Made by a program: the position numbers and the translations under genes | From: Oscillospiraceae bacterium | GTDB lineage: Bacteria; Bacillota; Clostridia; Oscillospirales; Oscillospiraceae | DNA length: 52,199 nt | Reading direction: 5' to 3' | NCBI GenBank assembly: GCA_017416685.1 | Contig: JAFQBN010000024.1 | Coordinates: 1-52,199, forward strand | In this document: positions 35,975 to 44,905 of the stretch, in pieces | Position numbering within the stretch: position 1 is the stretch's first letter | How the letters are laid out: every line of letters starts with the position of its first letter | The notes under the pieces: model-generated | What the model saw: only the letters and a program-made list of their open reading frames with translations | Told to the model about the DNA's origin: nothing | Database searches by the model: none

Positions 35975-36003
35975 TTGACACACACGAGGTAGTGTAGTAT
36001 GAT
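35975..36003 (+). promoter_or_regulatory. Promoter of the S10 ribosomal operon, with UP-like region
   Basis: Consensus TTGACA (35975-35980), 17-base spacer, TATGAT (35998-36003). Just upstream, 35945-35974 is rich in A and T runs like an UP element. The stretch 35849-35944 between this and the HD gene shows nothing else recognisable. Confidence 0.88.
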
Positions 36004-36009
36004 AGCGGA

Positions 36010-36281
36010 GCGCCTGTATGGGCGCAGTCTGCGATGATGCGGGAGATTGCTCTGAAAAGAGGTAACTTCCGCGGAGTATGTCCGTGAATCGGGCGGCTGA
36101 GGAATGTCTGTTTACGCGTATATCGCCAAGCAGAAAGAACCGGCCGGCTTATGTTGCGCCGGTTTTCATTCTGGCTCGGAGTGATACGCACGAAACAGTG
36201 GACAGACAGACTTCACCGTACGGAGAGCGACAAGACACGCAAACAAAGTCACTTCGTATGTATTTAAGGAGGAAACAAACC
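36010..36281 (+). promoter_or_regulatory. S10 operon leader with attenuator-like hairpin
   Basis: An mRNA leader of about 270 bases before rpsJ. A 5' hairpin (36010-36014 with 36021-36025) sits at the predicted transcript start. Bases 36138-36144 (AACCGGC) pair with 36158-36164, followed by TTTT and CATT, like a weak intrinsic terminator. GCGTAT near 36116 can pair with ATACGC near 36184 around it. Such leaders control S10 operons in other bacteria through L4; whether that applies here is inference. Confidence 0.55.
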
Positions 36282-36593
36282 ATGGCTCAGAAAGAAATGA
36301 TCCGCATTCGTCTCAAGGCCTATGATCATCAGCTGATCGACCAGTCCGCTGAGAAGATCGTCGAGACCGCCAAGCGCACCGGCGCTACCGTCTCCGGCCC
36401 CATTCCCCTGCCCACCAAGAAGGAAGTCGTCACCATCCTGCGCGCCGTCCACAAGTACAAGGACTCCCGCGAGCAGTTTGAGCGCCGCACCCACAAGCGC
36501 CTGATCGACGTTATCAAGCCCTCCCCCAAGACTGTGGAGGCTCTGATGTCTCTCGAGCTGCCTGCCGGTGTGGACATTGAAATCAAGCTGTAA
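36282..36593 (+). CDS. rpsJ: 30S ribosomal protein S10
   Basis: Small-subunit head protein and NusE partner in antitermination, 103 residues. The N terminus ([29 protein letters not shown]) and the [10 protein letters not shown] loop are typical. AAGGAGG stands before the ATG; the frame remains open upstream through the leader without a start site. It is first in the S10-spc-alpha superoperon, but an unusual 242-base gap follows before rplC. Confidence 0.98.
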   Translation: MAQKEMIRIRLKAYDHQLIDQSAEKIVETAKRTGATVSGPIPLPTKKEVVTILRAVHKYKDSREQFERRTHKRLIDVIKPSPKTVEALMSLELPAGVDIEIKL

Positions 36594-36602
36594 TCGCCCA
36601 TC

Positions 36603-36682
36603 TTTTTTCGCCATACTGCGTTAAGCCGCCTTGCCGTGCAAAAAGCACTGCCTGCGGCGGCTCGCCTTGTCTGACGAAAAAA
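36603..36682. repeat. Foldback (MITE-like) element between rpsJ and rplC
   Basis: Terminal 8-base inverted repeats TTTTTTCG (36603-36610) and CGAAAAAA (36675-36682) enclose AGCCGCC (36624-36630) pairing with GGCGGCT (36656-36662) and an inner GTGC/GCAC hairpin around AAAAA (36636-36648). It has no coding capacity. The nested symmetry suggests an inserted intergenic element. No target duplication is obvious and no second copy was found in this window. Confidence 0.5.
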
Positions 36683-36700
36683 CCTGCACGATTATATAAT
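36671..36700 (+). promoter_or_regulatory. Possible internal promoter before rplC
   Basis: A consensus TATAAT (36695-36700) preceded at 18 bases by CTGACG (36671-36676), a partial -35 match that lies in the right end of the foldback element. Confidence 0.45.
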
Positions 36701-36727
36701 GTAGTTTGATTTCACCCAATCATGTGT

Positions 36728-36805
36728 ACCCGCTGTTCGCCGCTGCATAGAGGCGAACGGGTCATGTTGGCAAACCAATGACAGCCAATGGTCAAGTTTG
36801 TCAAC
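36728..36805 (+). promoter_or_regulatory. Two hairpins in the rplC leader
   Basis: GTTCGCC (36735-36741) pairs with GGCGAAC (36752-36758), extended by ACCC/GGGT across a bulge. Then 36766-36775 pairs with 36796-36805 (10 bp, one G-U), ending about 15 bases before the rplC binding site AGGAGG. Possible translational control is inference. Confidence 0.45.
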
Positions 36806-36835
36806 CAATAACCTTTTATAGGAGGAAACAAGTCA

Positions 36836-37561
36836 ATGGAAAAGGCAATCATCGGCAAGAAGGTCGGTATGACCCAGATCTTCAATGAAGCCGGCCACGC
36901 CGTTCCCGTGACCGTCATCCAGGTCGGCCCCTGCACCGTGGTGCAGAAGAAGACCAAGGAGAAGGACGGCTACGAGGCGGTTCAGCTGGGCTTCGACGCA
37001 GTCCCCGAGCGCAAGCTCACCAAGGCCGAGGCCGGTCATCAGAAGAAGGCCGGCATCACCGAGTTCGTCCGCGTGCTGAAGGAGTTCGCTCTGGACGCCA
37101 GCAAGTTCGAGGTGGGTGACACCATCACCGCCGAGATGTTCGCCGAGGGCGACCGCGTGGACGTGACCGGCATCAGCAAGGGCCACGGCTTCCAGGGCGT
37201 TGTTAAGCGCCATGGCGCCGCCATCAAGCGCATGACCCACGGCGGCGGCCCCGTCCACCGTCATCAGGGTTCTCTGGGCGCCGGCACCACTCCCGGCCAC
37301 ATCTTCAAGGGCCGTGACGGCGCCGGTCAGATGGGCAACGAGCAGGTCACCGTGCTGAACCTGGACGTCATCAAGGTCGATGCCGAGCTGGGCATCGTGG
37401 CCGTTCGCGGCGCTGTCCCCGGCCCCAAGGGCGGTGTGGTCAGCGTGCGCAGCTCCGTGATCAACGTCAAGGAGAAGGGCGCTTCCGCCGGCATCAGCAA
37501 CAACCCGCAGAAGGCTTCTGCCCGCGTCAACCCCCAGAAGGCTTCCGCCCGCAACATGTAA
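36836..37561 (+). CDS. rplC: 50S ribosomal protein L3
   Basis: Early-assembly large-subunit protein near the peptidyl transferase centre, 241 residues. IIGKKVGMTQIF begins the protein, and KGHGFQGVVKRH and GSLGAGTTPGHIFKG are family signatures. The C terminus extends beyond the usual ~210 residues with a tail containing NPQKASAR twice in tandem. AGGAGG precedes the ATG. Upstream lies the foldback element with a possible promoter. Confidence 0.98.
   Translation: MEKAIIGKKVGMTQIFNEAGHAVPVTVIQVGPCTVVQKKTKEKDGYEAVQLGFDAVPERKLTKAEAGHQKKAGITEFVRVLKEFALDASKFEVGDTITAEMFAEGDRVDVTGISKGHGFQGVVKRHGAAIKRMTHGGGPVHRHQGSLGAGTTPGHIFKGRDGAGQMGNEQVTVLNLDVIKVDAELGIVAVRGAVPGPKGGVVSVRSSVINVKEKGASAGISNNPQKASARVNPQKASARNM
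37502..37552 (+). repeat. 27-base tandem duplication at the 3' end of rplC
   Basis: Bases 37502-37525 and 37529-37552 match at 22 of 24 positions with a 27-base period, both encoding NPQKASAR. Both differences are single-base; neither changes the encoded residue. Confidence 0.85.
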
Positions 37562-37580
37562 GGAAAGGAGAGTTTAAATC

Positions 37581-38201
37581 ATGGCTAACGCAAAACTGTT
37601 TAACATGGCCGGTCAGCAGATCGGTGAGATTGAGCTCTCCGACGCCGTCTTTGGTATCGAGCCCAATCAGGTGGTTGTCCATGAGGTGGTCAAGAATCAC
37701 CTGGCCAACTGCCGTCAGGGTACCCAGTCCGCTCTGACCCGCGCCGAGGTTTCCGGCGGCGGCAAGAAGCCCTGGCGTCAGAAGGGTACCGGCCACGCCC
37801 GTCAGGGTTCCACCCGCGCTCCCCAGTGGACTCACGGCGGTATCGTGTTCGCTCCCAAGCCCCGCGATTACAGCTATGCGCTGAACAAGAAGGTCAAGCG
37901 CCTGGCTCTGAAGTCCGCCCTGTCCGACAAGGCTGCCAACGGCAACATCGTTGTGGTTGACGCTCTGGAGATGGGCGAGATCAAGACCAAGACCATGAAG
38001 GGTCTGCTGGACGCCGTGGGCGCCGGCAAGGCCGTGGTCATCACTCCTGAGCTGAACGAGAACGTGGTCAAGTCCGCCCGCAACATCCCCGGCGTGATCA
38101 CCACCACCGCCAAGATCCTCAGCGTGTATGACATCGTCAACGCCAAGCAGCTGGTCATCGACAAGGCTGCCCTGGCTATCATCGAGGAGGTGTTCGCGTA
38201 A
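37581..38201 (+). CDS. rplD: 50S ribosomal protein L4
   Basis: Exit-tunnel protein, 206 residues, and in some bacteria the autogenous regulator of this operon. The central loop with [19 protein letters not shown] is typical of L4. GGAAAGGAG precedes the ATG. Its stop overlaps the start of rplW by one base (TAATG). Confidence 0.98.
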   Translation: MANAKLFNMAGQQIGEIELSDAVFGIEPNQVVVHEVVKNHLANCRQGTQSALTRAEVSGGGKKPWRQKGTGHARQGSTRAPQWTHGGIVFAPKPRDYSYALNKKVKRLALKSALSDKAANGNIVVVDALEMGEIKTKTMKGLLDAVGAGKAVVITPELNENVVKSARNIPGVITTTAKILSVYDIVNAKQLVIDKAALAIIEEVFA

Positions 38202-38497
38202 TGACTAAGGCTTATGATATCATCAAGCGCCCCATCATCACCGAACAGTCCATGGAACAGACTGAGATGAAGCGCTACACCTTCGAGGTCGACAAGACTG
38301 CCAACAAGATCGAGATCGCCAAGGCGATCGAGGAGATCTTCGGCGTCAAGGTCGCCAAGGTCAACACCCTGCACGTGCAGGGCAAGATGAAGCGTATGGG
38401 TGCCCAGCCCGCCGGCCGCCGCGCCAGCTGGAAGAAGGCTGTTGTCACCCTGACCGCCGATTCCAAGTCCATCGAGCTCTTCGAGGGCATGGTGTAA
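38201..38497 (+). CDS. rplW: 50S ribosomal protein L23
   Basis: Protein at the tunnel exit, docking site for SRP and trigger factor, 98 residues. [12 protein letters not shown] and the [20 protein letters not shown] core match the family. Starts within the last base of rplD; the GAGGAGGTG binding site lies inside rplD, indicating coupled translation. Confidence 0.98.
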   Translation: MTKAYDIIKRPIITEQSMEQTEMKRYTFEVDKTANKIEIAKAIEEIFGVKVAKVNTLHVQGKMKRMGAQPAGRRASWKKAVVTLTADSKSIELFEGMV

Positions 38498-38512
38498 GGA
38501 GGAGAATGACAA

Positions 38513-39346
38513 ATGGCTATTAAGACTTTTAAGCCCACTACCCCCTCCCGCCGTCACATGACTGTGTCCGCCTTCGAGGGGATCGACAAGAAGGCCAAGC
38601 CCGAGCGCGACCTGGTTGAGGTGCTGAAGAAGCACGCCGGCCGCAACAGCTATGGCCGCATCACCGTCCGTCATCACGGCGGCGGCAACAAGCAGAAGTA
38701 CCGCATCATTGACTTCAAGCGCGACAAGGAAGGTACCGCTACTGTTATCAACCTGCAGTACGATCCCAACCGCAGCGCCAACATCGCTCTGATCGAGTAC
38801 GAGGATGGCGAGCGCCGCTACATCCTGGCTCCCGTCCACCTGAAGGCCGGCCACAAGATCATGACCGGTGCCGATGCCGACATTCTGCCCGGCAACTGCC
38901 TGCCCATCGCCAACATTCCCGTTGGTGAAATGATCCATTGCATTGAGCTGTATCCCGGCAAGGGCGCTCAGCTGGTCCGCGCCGCCGGCGTGGCCGCTCA
39001 GCTGATGGCCAAGGAGAACGGCATGGCTCAGGTGCGCCTGCCCTCCGGCGAGGTGCGCTACGTCCGCGAGAACTGCAAGGCCACCATCGGCCAGGTCGGC
39101 AACGCTGACCACGCCAACATCCACATTGGTAAGGCCGGCCGCAAGCGCCACATGGGTTGGCGTCCCACCGTCCGCGGTTCCGTTATGAACCCCTGCGACC
39201 ACCCCCACGGTGGTGGCGAGGGCAAGAGCCCCGTTGGCCGTCCCGGCCCTGTTACCCCCTGGGGTAAGCCCGCTCTGGGTTACAAGACCCGCAAGACGAA
39301 GAACCGTACCGATAAGTTCATCGTCAAGCGCCGCAATGCTAAGTAA
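38513..39346 (+). CDS. rplB: 50S ribosomal protein L2
   Basis: Large-subunit protein needed for subunit joining and peptidyl transfer, 277 residues. Typical are [30 protein letters not shown] and the C-terminal [25 protein letters not shown] with the conserved histidine. AAGGAGG precedes the ATG. Confidence 0.98.
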   Translation: MAIKTFKPTTPSRRHMTVSAFEGIDKKAKPERDLVEVLKKHAGRNSYGRITVRHHGGGNKQKYRIIDFKRDKEGTATVINLQYDPNRSANIALIEYEDGERRYILAPVHLKAGHKIMTGADADILPGNCLPIANIPVGEMIHCIELYPGKGAQLVRAAGVAAQLMAKENGMAQVRLPSGEVRYVRENCKATIGQVGNADHANIHIGKAGRKRHMGWRPTVRGSVMNPCDHPHGGGEGKSPVGRPGPVTPWGKPALGYKTRKTKNRTDKFIVKRRNAK

Positions 39347-39362
39347 GGAGGCAGTGTAAAAG

Positions 39363-39635
39363 ATGAGCAGAAGCATTAAGAAAGGCCCCTTTTGCGCTCC
39401 CGAGCTGCTGAAGCGGGTTGACGAGATGAATCAGGTCGGCGAGAAGAAGGTTCTGAAGACCTGGAGCCGCAGCTCCACCATCTTCCCCGCCTTCGTCGGC
39501 CACACCTTTGCCGTCCATGACGGCCGCAAGCACGTTCCCGTCTACGTGACCGAGGATATGGTCGGCCACAAGCTGGGCGAGTTCGTTCCCACCCGCACCT
39601 TCAAGGGTCACGCGGGTGCCAAGACCGGTAAGTAA
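39363..39635 (+). CDS. rpsS: 30S ribosomal protein S19
   Basis: Head protein of the small subunit, partner of S13, 90 residues. [31 protein letters not shown] and the [13 protein letters not shown] end are typical. AAGGAGG precedes the ATG. Confidence 0.98.
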   Translation: MSRSIKKGPFCAPELLKRVDEMNQVGEKKVLKTWSRSSTIFPAFVGHTFAVHDGRKHVPVYVTEDMVGHKLGEFVPTRTFKGHAGAKTGK

Positions 39636-39649
39636 GGAGGAGAGAAACA

Positions 39650-39982
39650 ATGGAAGCTAAAGCTAATCTGAAGTACCTGCGCATCTCTCCCCGCAAGGTT
39701 CAGATCGTTCTGGACCTGATCCGCGGCAAGAACGTGGCCACCGCTATGGCCATCCTGATGCAGACCCCCAAGGCCGCTTCCGAGCCTGTGATGAAGCTGC
39801 TGAAGAGCGCTGCCGCCAACGCCGAGAACAACCATCAGATGGACCCCGAGAAGCTGTACGTCAGCACTTGCTATGCCAACCCCGGCCCCATCATCAAGCG
39901 CATCCGTCCCCGCGCTCAGGGCCGCGCGTTCCGCATCAACAAGCGCACTTCTCACATCACCATCGCCGTGAGCGAGCGCTAA
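39650..39982 (+). CDS. rplV: 50S ribosomal protein L22
   Basis: Lines the exit tunnel, 110 residues. [12 protein letters not shown]-like start ([21 protein letters not shown]), the macrolide-relevant loop region [17 protein letters not shown] and the usual length are present. AAGGAGGAG precedes the ATG. Confidence 0.98.
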   Translation: MEAKANLKYLRISPRKVQIVLDLIRGKNVATAMAILMQTPKAASEPVMKLLKSAAANAENNHQMDPEKLYVSTCYANPGPIIKRIRPRAQGRAFRINKRTSHITIAVSER

Positions 39983-39997
39983 GGGAGGAGAACAATT

Positions 39998-40807
39998 ATG
40001 GGACAGAAAGTTAATCCCCACGGTCTGCGCGTGGGTGTCATCAAGGATTGGGACTCCCGTTGGTATGCCCGCAACGAGAAGGTGGGCGACCTGCTGGTCG
40101 AGGATAAGAAGATCCGCGACTTTTTGAAGAAGACCCTGTACGGTGCCGGTGTACCCAAGATCGAGATCGAGCGCGACAGCGCCAAGGTCAGCATCTACCT
40201 GCACTGCGCCCGTCCCGGTGTCGTCATCGGCAAGGGCGGCGAGGAGATCACCCGTCTGGAGGCTCAGGTCTCCAAGATGATCGGCAAGACCGTCAAGCTG
40301 AGCATCGTTGAGGCTCGCGACACCGATACCACCGCTCAGCTGGTTGCTGAGAACATTGCCCAGCAGATCGAGAAGCGTATTTCTCATCGCCGCGCCATGA
40401 AGAACGCCATGGGCCGCGCTATGCGCGCCGGTGCCAAGGGTATCAAGGTCTCCTGCTCCGGTCGTCTGGGCGGCCGCGAGATCGCCGGTACCGAGCACTA
40501 TCACGACGGTACCATTCCTCTGCAGACCATCCGTGCCGACATCGACTACGGCTTTGCTGAGGCTGCCACCACCTACGGCCGCATCGGCGTGAAGGTTTGG
40601 ATCTACAAGGGTGAGGTCCTGACCCAGACCCTGCGCACCACCCCCCGTACCCTGGATACCAGCAAGCCCTATCAGGAGCGTCGTGAGCGTCCCCGCCGCG
40701 ACCGCCGTGAGGGTGGCTTCAACCGCGAGCGCCGTGACGGCGACCGCCGCCAGGGCTTCAACCGTGGCCCCCGTGCCAATGCTCCTAAGGAAGGAGGCGC
40801 TCAGTAA
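39998..40807 (+). CDS. rpsC: 30S ribosomal protein S3
   Basis: mRNA-entry protein with KH domain, 269 residues. [13 protein letters not shown], the KH motif [10 protein letters not shown] and the [14 protein letters not shown] region are clear. The tail of about 45 residues after the conserved core is rich in Arg and Gly with two GFNR units, longer than in Bacillus. The stop overlaps the rplP start (TAATG). Confidence 0.98.
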   Translation: MGQKVNPHGLRVGVIKDWDSRWYARNEKVGDLLVEDKKIRDFLKKTLYGAGVPKIEIERDSAKVSIYLHCARPGVVIGKGGEEITRLEAQVSKMIGKTVKLSIVEARDTDTTAQLVAENIAQQIEKRISHRRAMKNAMGRAMRAGAKGIKVSCSGRLGGREIAGTEHYHDGTIPLQTIRADIDYGFAEAATTYGRIGVKVWIYKGEVLTQTLRTTPRTLDTSKPYQERRERPRRDRREGGFNRERRDGDRRQGFNRGPRANAPKEGGAQ

Positions 40808-41238
40808 TGCTGCTGCCCAAGAGAGTTAAGTACCGTCGCGTTCACCGTGGCCGCCTGAAGGGCAAGGCCATGCGCGGCAACTTCGTCAGCAATGGCGAGT
40901 TCGGCCTGATGGCCACTGAGCCCAGCTGGATCACCAGCAACCAGATCGAGGCCGCCCGTATCGCCATGACCCGTCACACCAAGCGTGGCGGTAAGGTGTG
41001 GATCAAGATCTTCCCCGATAAGCCTGTTACCGAGAAGCCTGCTGAGACCCGTATGGGTTCCGGTAAGGGTTCCCCCGAGTACTGGGTGGCCGTGGTCAAG
41101 CCCGGCCGCGTCATGTTTGAGATCGCCGGCGTTTCCGAGGAAGTCGCCCGCGAGGCTCTGCGCCTGGCCAGCCACAAGCTGCCCGTCAAGTGCAAGATCG
41201 TCAAGCGTGAAGAGACTGAGATGGGTGGTGAAGCATAA
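40807..41238 (+). CDS. rplP: 50S ribosomal protein L16
   Basis: Positions tRNA near the A site, 143 residues. [47 protein letters not shown] and the [18 protein letters not shown] segment are typical. AAGGAGG lies inside the rpsC end and the ATG overlaps its stop. Confidence 0.98.
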   Translation: MLLPKRVKYRRVHRGRLKGKAMRGNFVSNGEFGLMATEPSWITSNQIEAARIAMTRHTKRGGKVWIKIFPDKPVTEKPAETRMGSGKGSPEYWVAVVKPGRVMFEIAGVSEEVAREALRLASHKLPVKCKIVKREETEMGGEA

Positions 41239-41435
41239 TGAAGGCTATTGAAGTTCGTAAGATGAGCGCCGCCGAGCTGGAGAACAAGCTGGTGGAGCTG
41301 AAGAAGGACCTGTTCAACCTGCGCCTCCAGCATGCTACCAACCAGCTGGAGAACCCCGGCCGCATCGCCGAGGTCAAGAAGGATATCGCCCGAGTCAAGA
41401 CCATCATTCGCGAGCAGCAGCTCGCCAGCCGATAA
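41238..41435 (+). CDS. rpmC: 50S ribosomal protein L29
   Basis: Small helical protein at the tunnel exit, 65 residues. [26 protein letters not shown] and the [15 protein letters not shown] end are typical. Its ATG overlaps the rplP stop by one base and only a weak GGTGGTG lies upstream, so translation is likely coupled. Confidence 0.97.
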   Translation: MKAIEVRKMSAAELENKLVELKKDLFNLRLQHATNQLENPGRIAEVKKDIARVKTIIREQQLASR

Positions 41436-41452
41436 GAAGGAGGAAATAGACA

Positions 41453-41713
41453 ATGGAAAACAGAACTTCTTCCCGTAAGACCAGAGTCGGCCTGGTGGTC
41501 TCTGACAAGATGGACAAGACCGTGGTGGTCGCCATCGCTGACCGCGTGGCTCATCCTCTGTACAAGAAGATCGTTAAGAGAACCTATAAGCTCAAAGCTC
41601 ACGATGAGAACAACACCTGTGGCGTTGGCGACCGCGTCCGCGTCATGGAGACCCGCCCCCTGTCCAAGGACAAGCGCTGGCGCGTGGTTGAGATCATCGA
41701 GAAGGCCAAGTAA
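41453..41713 (+). CDS. rpsQ: 30S ribosomal protein S17
   Basis: Primary 16S rRNA binder with OB fold, 86 residues. [19 protein letters not shown] and the [19 protein letters not shown] block are diagnostic. AAGGAGG precedes the ATG. Confidence 0.98.
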   Translation: MENRTSSRKTRVGLVVSDKMDKTVVVAIADRVAHPLYKKIVKRTYKLKAHDENNTCGVGDRVRVMETRPLSKDKRWRVVEIIEKAK

Positions 41714-41725
41714 GGAGGTGCCGGC

Positions 41726-42094
41726 ATGATTCAGCAGGAAAGCTATCTGAAGGTCGCCGACAACACCGGCGCCAAGGAAATCAAGACCATCCGCGTGCTG
41801 GGCGGCTCCCGTCGCAAGTTCGGCAACATTGGCGATGTCATTGTTGCCTCTGTGCGTAAGGCTGCTCCCGGCGGCACGGTCAAGAAGGGCGAGGTCGTCA
41901 AGGCCGTTATCGTCCGCTCCGCCAAGGGTGTGCGCCGTCCCGACGGCAGCTACGTCCGCTTCGATGAGAACGCTGCCGTTATCATCAAGGACGACAAGAA
42001 CCCCCGCGGCACCCGTATCTTTGGCCCGGTGGCCCGCGAGCTGCGTGACAAGGATTTTATGAAGATCCTGTCCCTGGCCCCCGAAGTGCTGTAA
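41726..42094 (+). CDS. rplN: 50S ribosomal protein L14
   Basis: Large-subunit protein forming part of bridge B8, 122 residues. [18 protein letters not shown], the [15 protein letters not shown] block and the [24 protein letters not shown] end match fully. AAGGAGGTG precedes the ATG. Confidence 0.98.
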   Translation: MIQQESYLKVADNTGAKEIKTIRVLGGSRRKFGNIGDVIVASVRKAAPGGTVKKGEVVKAVIVRSAKGVRRPDGSYVRFDENAAVIIKDDKNPRGTRIFGPVARELRDKDFMKILSLAPEVL

Positions 42095-42109
42095 GGGAGG
42101 GTATGCAAC

Positions 42110-42424
42110 ATGAATAAGATGAGCATTAAGAAGGACGATCTGGTGGTCGTTCTGTCCGGCAAGGACAAGGGCAAGCAGGGCAAGGTCCTGGAGGTTATGC
42201 CCAAGTCCGGCAAGGTGGTCGTGGAGAAGATCAACGTCGTTTCCCGCCACACCAAGCCCCGCAAGCAGGGTGAAGAGGGCGGCATCATCCAGAAGGAAGC
42301 CCCCATCTACGCCTGCAAGGTGCAGACTGTCTGCCCCAAGTGCGGTAAGGCTACCCGCGTCGCCCACAAGATCGAGGGCGATAAGAAGGTTCGCGTCTGC
42401 AAGAAGTGCGGCGCTGAGTTCTGA
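42110..42424 (+). CDS. rplX: 50S ribosomal protein L24, zinc-binding form
   Basis: Assembly-initiator protein with KOW motif ([17 protein letters not shown]), 104 residues. The C terminus has two CxxC pairs (CPKCGKAT and CKKCGAEF), the zinc-ribbon version found in a subset of bacteria. GGGAGGG precedes the ATG; a second ATG three codons on is possible. Confidence 0.97.
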   Translation: MNKMSIKKDDLVVVLSGKDKGKQGKVLEVMPKSGKVVVEKINVVSRHTKPRKQGEEGGIIQKEAPIYACKVQTVCPKCGKATRVAHKIEGDKKVRVCKKCGAEF

Positions 42425-42442
42425 GAGAGGAGGAGTTAAACA

Positions 42443-43000
42443 ATGGCTGATAAGAAGATGCCTAATCTGAAGGCTAAGTACCAGGCCGAGGTTGCTCCTG
42501 CTCTGATGCAGAAGTTCGGCTACAAGTCCACCATGCAGATCCCCCGCCTGGAGAAGATCGTCATCAACGTCGGCTGCTCCGAGGCTCGCGAGAACCCCAA
42601 GGTCCTGGACGCTGTTGTCAACGACCTGACCACCATCTCCGGCCAGAAGGCCGTCATCACCAAGGCCAAGAAGTCCGTGGCTAACTTCAAGCTGCGTGAG
42701 GGCATGCCCATCGGCGCCAAGGTGACTCTGCGCGGTGACAAGATGTGGGAGTTCCTGGATCGTCTGTTCAACGTGGCTCTGCCCCGTGTGCGTGACTTCC
42801 GTGGTATCTCCGCTGACGGCTTTGACGGTCGCGGCAACTTTGCCCTGGGCGTCAAGGAGCAGCTGATCTTCCCCGAGATCGAGTACGACAAGATCGACAA
42901 GATCCGCGGCATGGACATCGTCATCGTGACCACTGCCCAGTCTGACGAAGAGGCCCGCGAGCTGCTGACTCTGGTCGGCGCTCCCTTCGCCGCTCGCTAA
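42443..43000 (+). CDS. rplE: 50S ribosomal protein L5
   Basis: 5S rRNA-binding protein contacting the P-site tRNA, 185 residues. [18 protein letters not shown], the [25 protein letters not shown] block and the DFRGIS region are typical. AGGAGGAG precedes the ATG. Confidence 0.98.
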   Translation: MADKKMPNLKAKYQAEVAPALMQKFGYKSTMQIPRLEKIVINVGCSEARENPKVLDAVVNDLTTISGQKAVITKAKKSVANFKLREGMPIGAKVTLRGDKMWEFLDRLFNVALPRVRDFRGISADGFDGRGNFALGVKEQLIFPEIEYDKIDKIRGMDIVIVTTAQSDEEARELLTLVGAPFAAR

Positions 43001-43014
43001 GGAGGAACACAGAC

Positions 43015-43200
43015 ATGGCTAAGAAATCTATGATCCTGAAGCAGCAGAGAGCTCCCAAGTTCTCTACTCGCCAGTACAACCGCTGCAAGCTGTGCGGCCG
43101 TCCCCACGCCTACCTGCGCGACTACGGCATCTGCCGTATCTGCTTCCGCGAGATGGCCTACAAGGGCCAGATCCCCGGCGTGAAGAAGGCGTCCTGGTAA
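43015..43200 (+). CDS. rpsN: 30S ribosomal protein S14, zinc type
   Basis: Short zinc-containing S14 of 61 residues with C-X2-C...C-X2-C (CKLCGR, CRICF) and the end [10 protein letters not shown]. This is the zinc-dependent form of the gene rather than the longer cysteine-free one. AAGGAGG precedes the ATG. A 355-base gap follows. Confidence 0.98.
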   Translation: MAKKSMILKQQRAPKFSTRQYNRCKLCGRPHAYLRDYGICRICFREMAYKGQIPGVKKASW

Positions 43201-43209
43201 ATCAATTTC

Positions 43210-43246
43210 GTTCCCGGAGAGGGGCCCAAAAGGCCTCTCTCCGGAA
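43210..43246. other. Stable hairpin after rpsN
   Basis: A long stem with one bulge and one G-U pair (43210-43226 with 43231-43246) starts ten bases after the rpsN stop. No clear T run follows, so termination is uncertain; it may reduce read-through or protect the upstream mRNA end. Confidence 0.6.
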
Positions 43247-43286
43247 CAAACTTTCCACGCGCCCGTGTGTGCGCCGCCGAAAACCC

Positions 43287-43315
43287 TTGCAAAACGGAAG
43301 TTTTTGGGGTATAAT
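43287..43315 (+). promoter_or_regulatory. Internal promoter before rpsH
   Basis: TTGCAA (43287-43292), 17-base spacer, consensus TATAAT (43310-43315). It would start a transcript with a leader of about 230 bases ahead of rpsH. Confidence 0.8.
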
Positions 43316-43321
43316 TAATTG

Positions 43322-43555
43322 GTTGCGCGCCCGGGAGGCGCAAATCCAACCCGCCCATTGCGAAACGATTTCGCAATAGCGGGCTATTGCCCTGTTTGGG
43401 CAAAACTTCGGTCAAATCCGCGCAAGCGGTTTGATAAATAAACCGTGCCTGCCCCAACCAGGCACAAAGGCGGACAATAGGTCGAAGGAGCCTAACTTCG
43501 ATACCTTGCCGTCTATACGGGCAAACCCCGTAACCTAAAAAGGAGGTCAAAATCC
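43322..43555 (+). ncRNA. Multi-hairpin rpsH leader
   Basis: Successive hairpins: 43327-43331 with 43337-43341; 43350-43354 with 43379-43383 enclosing the 9-bp 43357-43365 with 43369-43377; 43387-43392 with 43398-43403; 43412-43421 with 43426-43434 with a GCAA tetraloop and one bulge; 43445-43451 with 43459-43465. The rpsH site AAGGAGG follows. No gene-like frame is present. A structured mRNA leader, perhaps controlling the spc genes, is the simplest reading. Confidence 0.6.
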
Positions 43556-43954
43556 ATGCATATCACCGATCCCATTGCGGATATGCTCACTCGCATCCGC
43601 AACGCAAACAACGCAAAGCATGACACTGTGGACATCCCTGCTTCCAACATGAAGAAGTCCATCGCTCAGATCCTGCTGGATGAAGGCTACATCAAGAACT
43701 TCCAGCTGATCGACGACGGTACTCAGGGTGTCATCCGCGTCACCCTGAAGTACGGTGCCGGTAAGGAGAAGGTTATCTCCGGCCTGCGCCGCGTCTCCAA
43801 GCCCGGTCTGCGTGTGTACGCCGGCGCCGAGGAGCTGCCCCGTGTTCTGCACGGTCTGGGTGTCGCCATCGTGTCCACGTCCAAGGGCGTCATGACCGAC
43901 AAGCAGGCCCGTCAGGCCAATGTCGGCGGCGAAGTCCTGGCGTTCGTCTGGTAA
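43556..43954 (+). CDS. rpsH: 30S ribosomal protein S8
   Basis: Primary 16S rRNA binder, and in E. coli the autogenous regulator of the spc operon, 132 residues. [16 protein letters not shown] and the [26 protein letters not shown] end are typical. AAGGAGG precedes the ATG. It follows the structured leader with its own promoter. Confidence 0.98.
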   Translation: MHITDPIADMLTRIRNANNAKHDTVDIPASNMKKSIAQILLDEGYIKNFQLIDDGTQGVIRVTLKYGAGKEKVISGLRRVSKPGLRVYAGAEELPRVLHGLGVAIVSTSKGVMTDKQARQANVGGEVLAFVW

Positions 43955-43968
43955 GGAGGTAAATCGAA

Positions 43969-44511
43969 ATGAGCAGAATTGGTAGAGCTCCGATCACCGT
44001 CCCCGCCGGCGTGGAGATCAAGCTGGATGGCAACGCCATCACCGTCAAGGGCCCCAAGGGCACCCTGACCCGCGAATTTAACGAGAACATGACCGTCGCT
44101 GTGGACAACGGTGTCCTGACCGTTTCCCGTCCCAACGACGCCAAGGAGAACCGTGCTCTGCACGGCCTGACCCGCACCCTGATCAACAACATGGTCGTGG
44201 GCGTTACCGAGGGCTTCAAGAAGGAGCTGGAGGTTAACGGCGTTGGCTACCGTGTGGCCAAGGAAGGCAACAAGCTGGTCATGAACCTGGGCTACTCCCA
44301 CCAGGTCATTATGGAGGAGGTCCCCGGCATCACCATCGACGTGCCCAACCCCAACGCAATTGTGATCAACGGCTGCGACAAGCAGCTGGTGGGTCAGTTC
44401 GCCGCCAACGTGCGCGAGAAGAGACCCCCCGAGCCTTATAAGGGCAAGGGCATCAAGTATGTGGACGAGGTCATCCGCCGCAAGGTTGGTAAGACCGGCG
44501 CCAAGAAGTAA
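43969..44511 (+). CDS. rplF: 50S ribosomal protein L6
   Basis: Factor-binding-region protein, 180 residues. [29 protein letters not shown] and the end [11 protein letters not shown] with [14 protein letters not shown] are typical. AAGGAGG precedes the ATG. Confidence 0.98.
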   Translation: MSRIGRAPITVPAGVEIKLDGNAITVKGPKGTLTREFNENMTVAVDNGVLTVSRPNDAKENRALHGLTRTLINNMVVGVTEGFKKELEVNGVGYRVAKEGNKLVMNLGYSHQVIMEEVPGITIDVPNPNAIVINGCDKQLVGQFAANVREKRPPEPYKGKGIKYVDEVIRRKVGKTGAKK

Positions 44512-44528
44512 GAAGGAGGTGTGCCACT

Positions 44529-44888
44529 ATGATCAACAGACCCGATACCCGTTCCCAGCGCATCAAGCGCCACAAGCGCGTGCGTGCTAAGATTGCCGGC
44601 ACGCCCGAGCGTCCCCGTCTGAACGTGTTCCGCAGCGCCACCAACATTTACGCCCAGATCATCGACGATGTCAACGGCGTGACTCTGGTCAGCGCTTCTT
44701 CCCTGGAGAAGGACTTTGCCTGCGAGGGCACCAAGTCCGACGCCGCCAAGCAGGTCGGTCAGACCATTGCTGAGCGCGCCAAGGCCAAGGGCATTGAAGT
44801 CGTGGTGTTCGACCGCGGCGGCTATGTCTACCACGGCCGCGTGCAGGCTCTGGCCGAGGGCGCCCGTGAGGGCGGCCTGCAGTTCTAA
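44529..44888 (+). CDS. rplR: 50S ribosomal protein L18
   Basis: 5S rRNA-binding protein, 119 residues. [21 protein letters not shown] and the [28 protein letters not shown] end are typical. AAGGAGGTG precedes the ATG. Confidence 0.98.
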   Translation: MINRPDTRSQRIKRHKRVRAKIAGTPERPRLNVFRSATNIYAQIIDDVNGVTLVSASSLEKDFACEGTKSDAAKQVGQTIAERAKAKGIEVVVFDRGGYVYHGRVQALAEGAREGGLQF

Positions 44889-44905
44889 GGGAGGAGGAAA
44901 TAACT

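Noticed and set aside
36078-36281. N-terminal extension of rpsJ in the same frame.
   Set aside because: The S10 family start and AAGGAGG are at 36282; the upstream part is the structured leader.
43092-43379. Open frame across the end of rpsN and the rpsH promoter.
   Set aside because: It overlaps rpsN in another frame and has no ribosome binding site; the region is better explained as promoter and leader.
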